Made by a program: the position numbers and the translations under genes. From JAIOZK01 sp964468645 (GTDB lineage: Bacteria; Bacteroidota; Bacteroidia; Bacteroidales; JAIOZK01), in contig CAYXUU010000027.1 in assembly GCA_964468645.1 (NCBI GenBank), positions 1-64,000 on the forward strand: a stretch of DNA of 64,000 nucleotides, written 5' to 3'. The notes beneath the pieces were generated by a model. That model saw only the letters and a list, made by a program, of their open reading frames with translations, was not told the DNA's origin and did not search any database. Below, piece after piece: positions 61,070 to 64,000 of this stretch (positions are counted from its first letter, which is position 1; the number at the start of each line of letters is the position of its first letter).

Positions 61070-62533
61070 ATGGAAAACTATTTCGACAAATTCAGAGAAA
61101 ATACCATCGGCCATGATCTGTATTTTAACACCCCTTATGGAAAAAAGAAAATGATCTATGCTGACTGGATTGCCAGTGGCCGCTTATATCATCCTATCGA
61201 AAAAAAGATTACTGAGGTTTTCGGACCGTTTCTGGGTAACACACATACCGAAACAAGCGAAACGGGAACTTTGATGACCAAGTCATATCATTATGCACAT
61301 ACCATCATTAAGAAACATGTAAATGCAGGCCCTCAGGATGTAATCATTACCACAGGTTCCGGCATGACTTCAGCTGTTGTAAAGTTCCAGCGGATCCTGG
61401 GATTAAAGGTATGTGGTAAACTGATGACCGGTGATTGCATTGATAAGGATGAAAAGCCGGTTATTTTTGTAACCCATATGGAGCATCATTCAAATCATAC
61501 ATCCTGGTATGAAACCATGGCTGATGTGGTTCAATTATTGCCGGATAAAGATCTGCTTGTTGATCTCGATGACCTCCGCAAGCAACTGGAAAAATACAAA
61601 GACCGTAAAATAAAATACGGGGCTTTTACAGCCTGTTCAAATGTTACTGGGATTCTCACTCCATATCATGAGATGGCAAAGATTATGCATGAACATGGTG
61701 GTTATGCCTTCATAGATTTCGCTGCTTCCGCTCCCTATGTTGACATAGATATGCATCCCGAAGATCCGATGATGAAACTGGATGCAATCTACTTTTCACC
61801 GCATAAATTCCTGGGGGGACCGGGAAGTTCAGGTGTTCTGATCTTTGATTCATCACTTTATAACAGCCAGATCCCAGACCAACCCGGTGGTGGTACGGTT
61901 GACTGGACCAATCCATGGGGTGAATATAAATTTATTGATAATATTGAGGCCAGGGAGGACGGTGGAACACCGGGCTTTCTGCAGGCCATCAGGACCGCCC
62001 TGTCGATAAAGCTGAAAGAACAGATGGGTACTGACAAAATGAAGAGCAGGGAAGATGCCCTTGTTAAAAAAACATTTGCAGCATTAAAAAAGATACCGGG
62101 TATCCATATACTGGCAAATAACATTGAAGACAGGCTTGGTGTAATTTCCTTTTATATGGATAAGATACATTTCAACCTGGTAGTAAAATTACTCAACGAC
62201 AGATTTGGTATCCAGTCGAGGGGGGGATGCGCCTGTGCCGGAACCTATGGTCATTTTTTACTCGATGTTAGTTATGATAAATCGCATGAGATTACGCAGT
62301 TGATCAGTTCAGGTGATTTATCCAGCAAACCAGGATGGATCCGCTTCTCCTTGCATCCTACCATGACAGATGAAGAACTGAGCATAATTTTGAACGCGAT
62401 TAATGAAATCAGCATCAACCATAAAGAATGGGGTAAGGATTATATCTATAACAGGCAAACCAATGAATTCAGGCATAAAAATGAACCCGAAGATAAAACC
62501 GAAGTAATCATGCCCTGGTTTGAGCTTGATTAG
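61070..62533 (+). CDS. Class V aminotransferase / cysteine desulfurase-like PLP enzyme
   Basis: 487 residues. PLP-binding Lys246 in YFSPHKFLGGPGSSGVL, with the TGSGMTSAVVKFQRIL phosphate-site region, THMEHHSNHTSWYE, and FIDFAASAPYVDID carrying the cofactor Asp. Cys in SRGGCACAGTYGH lies where desulfurases have their active Cys loop, yet the enzyme is longer than SufS/IscS (about 410). Similar long proteins are annotated as aminotransferase class V; substrate unknown. Possible -7 box TATTTTTG is 60 bp upstream. Convergent with the methyltransferase, 2 bp apart. Confidence 0.82.
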   Translation: MENYFDKFRENTIGHDLYFNTPYGKKKMIYADWIASGRLYHPIEKKITEVFGPFLGNTHTETSETGTLMTKSYHYAHTIIKKHVNAGPQDVIITTGSGMTSAVVKFQRILGLKVCGKLMTGDCIDKDEKPVIFVTHMEHHSNHTSWYETMADVVQLLPDKDLLVDLDDLRKQLEKYKDRKIKYGAFTACSNVTGILTPYHEMAKIMHEHGGYAFIDFAASAPYVDIDMHPEDPMMKLDAIYFSPHKFLGGPGSSGVLIFDSSLYNSQIPDQPGGGTVDWTNPWGEYKFIDNIEAREDGGTPGFLQAIRTALSIKLKEQMGTDKMKSREDALVKKTFAALKKIPGIHILANNIEDRLGVISFYMDKIHFNLVVKLLNDRFGIQSRGGCACAGTYGHFLLDVSYDKSHEITQLISSGDLSSKPGWIRFSLHPTMTDEELSIILNAINEISINHKEWGKDYIYNRQTNEFRHKNEPEDKTEVIMPWFELD

Positions 62534-62535
62534 CC

Positions 62536-63231
62536 TTATTTCAGCTTCTCGAAAATAAATGAGCTACAGGGTTTAATATCAAGTTTTTTTCCTTCTTTAG
62601 AAAATTTCGGAACCAGGTCTGCCTCAGTATCAGCTGGGGTTTTATGTTCAATGTATTCAGAAAAATGAGAGGAATCTGAAAACCTGTAATTCGCATTGGT
62701 GATCAGTAACAACCCTCCCGGATTTAAGACCCCATTCAAAAACATCAACCTTGCATCAAAGCGCTTAAACGGATAAAGTTTGCTGATATTCTTTTTAAAA
62801 TTGCTTGCCGGCCACCGGCATAGTACCGACATGACAAGGATCAGATCATAAGGCCCGTTATTTTTGATTATATCCTGGCTACTCAGCAAAAAAGAGATGT
62901 CGGGATTGGTATTGCGCTTTCTGGCAAGAGTTAAATTAGATTTATTAATGTCCACCCCTGTGATCTGTGATCCGGGAAAGTAACCTGCAAGGGCAAAACA
63001 CTCTTCACCGGTTGAGCATCCGAATGACAGGATTTTTATTTTGGATCTTCCTTCTCCATGAAAAAAATCCTTTGCAAAATTGAACAACTCAGGATACCTG
63101 TTACTGGAAGTATAATTGGATATTTGTTCATAGGAAGTGTTGAACAGGTTATAATAATAATTCTGAAGGTTTACAAAGGTTCTATGTAAACAACCACTCT
63201 TTTCAATACCCTTTTTAAGCTTTCTCAACAT
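62536..63231 (-). CDS. SAM-dependent methyltransferase, CheR-like core
   Basis: 231 residues. Motif I ILSFGCSTGEECFALAGYFP resembles CheR methyltransferases, followed by ITGVDINKSNLTLARKRN (acidic motif II binding the ribose) and YDLILVMSVLCRWP. It lacks the CheR N-terminal domain and no chemotaxis genes are nearby. It lies 23 bp after the acyltransferase gene in the same direction, so it may modify a surface glycan or a precursor. Target unknown. Confidence 0.72.
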   Translation of the reverse strand: MLRKLKKGIEKSGCLHRTFVNLQNYYYNLFNTSYEQISNYTSSNRYPELFNFAKDFFHGEGRSKIKILSFGCSTGEECFALAGYFPGSQITGVDINKSNLTLARKRNTNPDISFLLSSQDIIKNNGPYDLILVMSVLCRWPASNFKKNISKLYPFKRFDARLMFLNGVLNPGGLLLITNANYRFSDSSHFSEYIEHKTPADTEADLVPKFSKEGKKLDIKPCSSFIFEKLK

Positions 63232-63254
63232 TTGATCAAATAATTATTAACCGA

Positions 63255-63911
63255 TCATTGATTTTTACTTATATTTTCTTTGATAACCTTTGCAGGAACA
63301 CCTGCAGCAAGTGTATCGGGAGGTATGTCTTTGGTGACTACCGCCCCTGAAGCTATCACAGCCCCCTTCCCTATCTTGACACCCTTTAATACCATTGTGC
63401 GGGTTGCAAGCCAGACATCATCTTCAATAATAATAGGATTGGTTTTACCCTTTCTTAAACGATCTGCTTTATCATGATGATCACCATCCATAATAATGGT
63501 ATGAGGGGCAATACGGCAGTTGTTTCCTATAACAACCTTTGAATGAACTGAAATGTTAGCGCCATTGATCCTGCAGTTGTTTCCAATTGTCAGCTCGCCT
63601 TTTTTATCCACATCGATCAATACCCTGTTGATATTCGATACCATTCTGACAAGGCTTCCAATCCGTATTTTACCCCTGTTAATAATTTTAGGCTTGCCGA
63701 AAGTCAGGGCTATCCTGCCTACCTCAGTGCATTTTCTGAGATAAATCTTCGTCTTGACCATATTTGTTCCAAGACTAACCAACCTCCAAAAAAGCAACCA
63801 GTTAATTAAAAAACTGTTCGTTGTGCTTTCCCTTTGTACCAGTATTTTTTCACGCTCATTCTTAATTAGTTCTTTTATTTTCATAGCAGCATGAGTTTTG
63901 GTTTCTATCAT
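63255..63911 (-). CDS. Hexapeptide-repeat (left-handed beta-helix) acyltransferase, start uncertain
   Basis: 218 residues from ATG 63911 or 209 from ATG 63884. The C-terminal 130 residues have the isoleucine-patch repeats (LTIGNNCRINGANI, VVIGNNCRIAPHTII, PIIIEDDVWLATRTMVLKGVKIG) and end GAVVTKDIPPDTLAAGVPAKVIK, typical of sugar O-acetyltransferases (WcaF/NodL/CysE-like) with the catalytic-type His in DGDHHDKAD. It probably acetylates a surface polysaccharide. The same frame stays open upstream to the window edge (VINSDGSKSIRNSS), so the gene may begin beyond 64000. Confidence 0.82.
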   Translation of the reverse strand: MIETKTHAAMKIKELIKNEREKILVQRESTTNSFLINWLLFWRLVSLGTNMVKTKIYLRKCTEVGRIALTFGKPKIINRGKIRIGSLVRMVSNINRVLIDVDKKGELTIGNNCRINGANISVHSKVVIGNNCRIAPHTIIMDGDHHDKADRLRKGKTNPIIIEDDVWLATRTMVLKGVKIGKGAVIASGAVVTKDIPPDTLAAGVPAKVIKENISKNQ

Positions 63912-64000
63912 TCGCTCATTAGAACTATTTCTTATTGATTTTGAACCATCGCTATTGATTACCAGTGATGGGGTGTTATGGATGTCCCAGTGAGTAAAAT

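Noticed and set aside
1..64000. Prophage, integrative element or defence island
   Set aside because: No integrase, transposase, terminase, toxin-antitoxin or restriction genes were recognised; gene content looks like core and ordinary accessory chromosome.

Overview
The window is a 64-kb chromosomal stretch from a member of the Bacteroidota. Evidence: two secreted proteins carry C-terminal type IX secretion sorting domains, many intergenic regions carry the phylum's -7 promoter box (TAnnTTTG, sometimes with a TTG or TTTG about 20 bp upstream), strong Shine-Dalgarno sequences are rare, and several families are typical of the phylum (fused E1 alpha/beta dehydrogenase, one-piece L-serine dehydratase, PadR-PspC pair, LytS/LytTR pair with TPR sensor, reg_prop sensor kinase, DinF-type MATE, MnmD, Lys-rich mini-protein). 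A flavin reductase-rubredoxin fusion, an Fe-S serine dehydratase and a reductive-dehalogenase-like protein suggest an anaerobic or microaerophilic life. Placement below phylum is inference; Bacteroidales/Marinilabiliales-like is my guess. No rRNA, tRNA, CRISPR, phage or transposase was recognised.

Layout. 0-4.2 kb: MFS transporter, secreted CocE-type hydrolase, periplasmic glutathione peroxidase. 4.4-10 kb: a tightly packed stressosome operon (SpoIIAA-like STAS, RsbR, RsbS, RsbT, RsbT/W-RsbX fusion, hybrid histidine kinase with an RsbT-like N-terminus), closed by a strong inverted repeat. 10-19 kb: secreted Omp28-like protein, flavin reductase-rubredoxin, a large YadA-head-like surface protein with an internal duplication, and a TPR-LytS kinase with its LytTR regulator. 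19-30 kb: MATE pump behind a 15-unit heptamer array, PadR-PspC-CPBP cluster with a perfect operator palindrome, Cys-rich membrane protein, SDR, E1 alpha/beta, beta-barrel, ABC substrate-binding lipoprotein, RRM-FKBP operon. 30-44 kb: two membrane-anchored paralogues with predicted toroid fold, YdeI-like and ChbG-like proteins, an in-frame fusion relic (PQQ propeller front joined to parts of a choloylglycine-hydrolase-like protein), serine dehydratase, START protein, DHA2 transporter, LpxR-like lipid A deacylase, membrane-anchored RdhA-like protein, DUF493, acylphosphatase. 44-64 kb: MnmD, lipoprotein, PolB-like exonuclease, outer-membrane barrel, internally deleted phosphoesterase, reg_prop kinase, DnaB, acyl-CoA ligase, SucC, LolD, 14-repeat periplasmic protein, class V aminotransferase, methyltransferase and hexapeptide acyltransferase.

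The most distinctive biology is the stressosome whose output seems to run into a phosphorelay kinase, since no sigma-B-like gene is present. Other points of interest are the RdhA-like protein with its own membrane anchor, the two in-frame deletion relics, a family of unrelated intergenic short tandem arrays (mostly period 7, also 6, 8 and 11) and several apparently leaderless promoters (TAnnTTTG-N4-ATG). Calls rest on reading protein sequence by eye; no database search was run.
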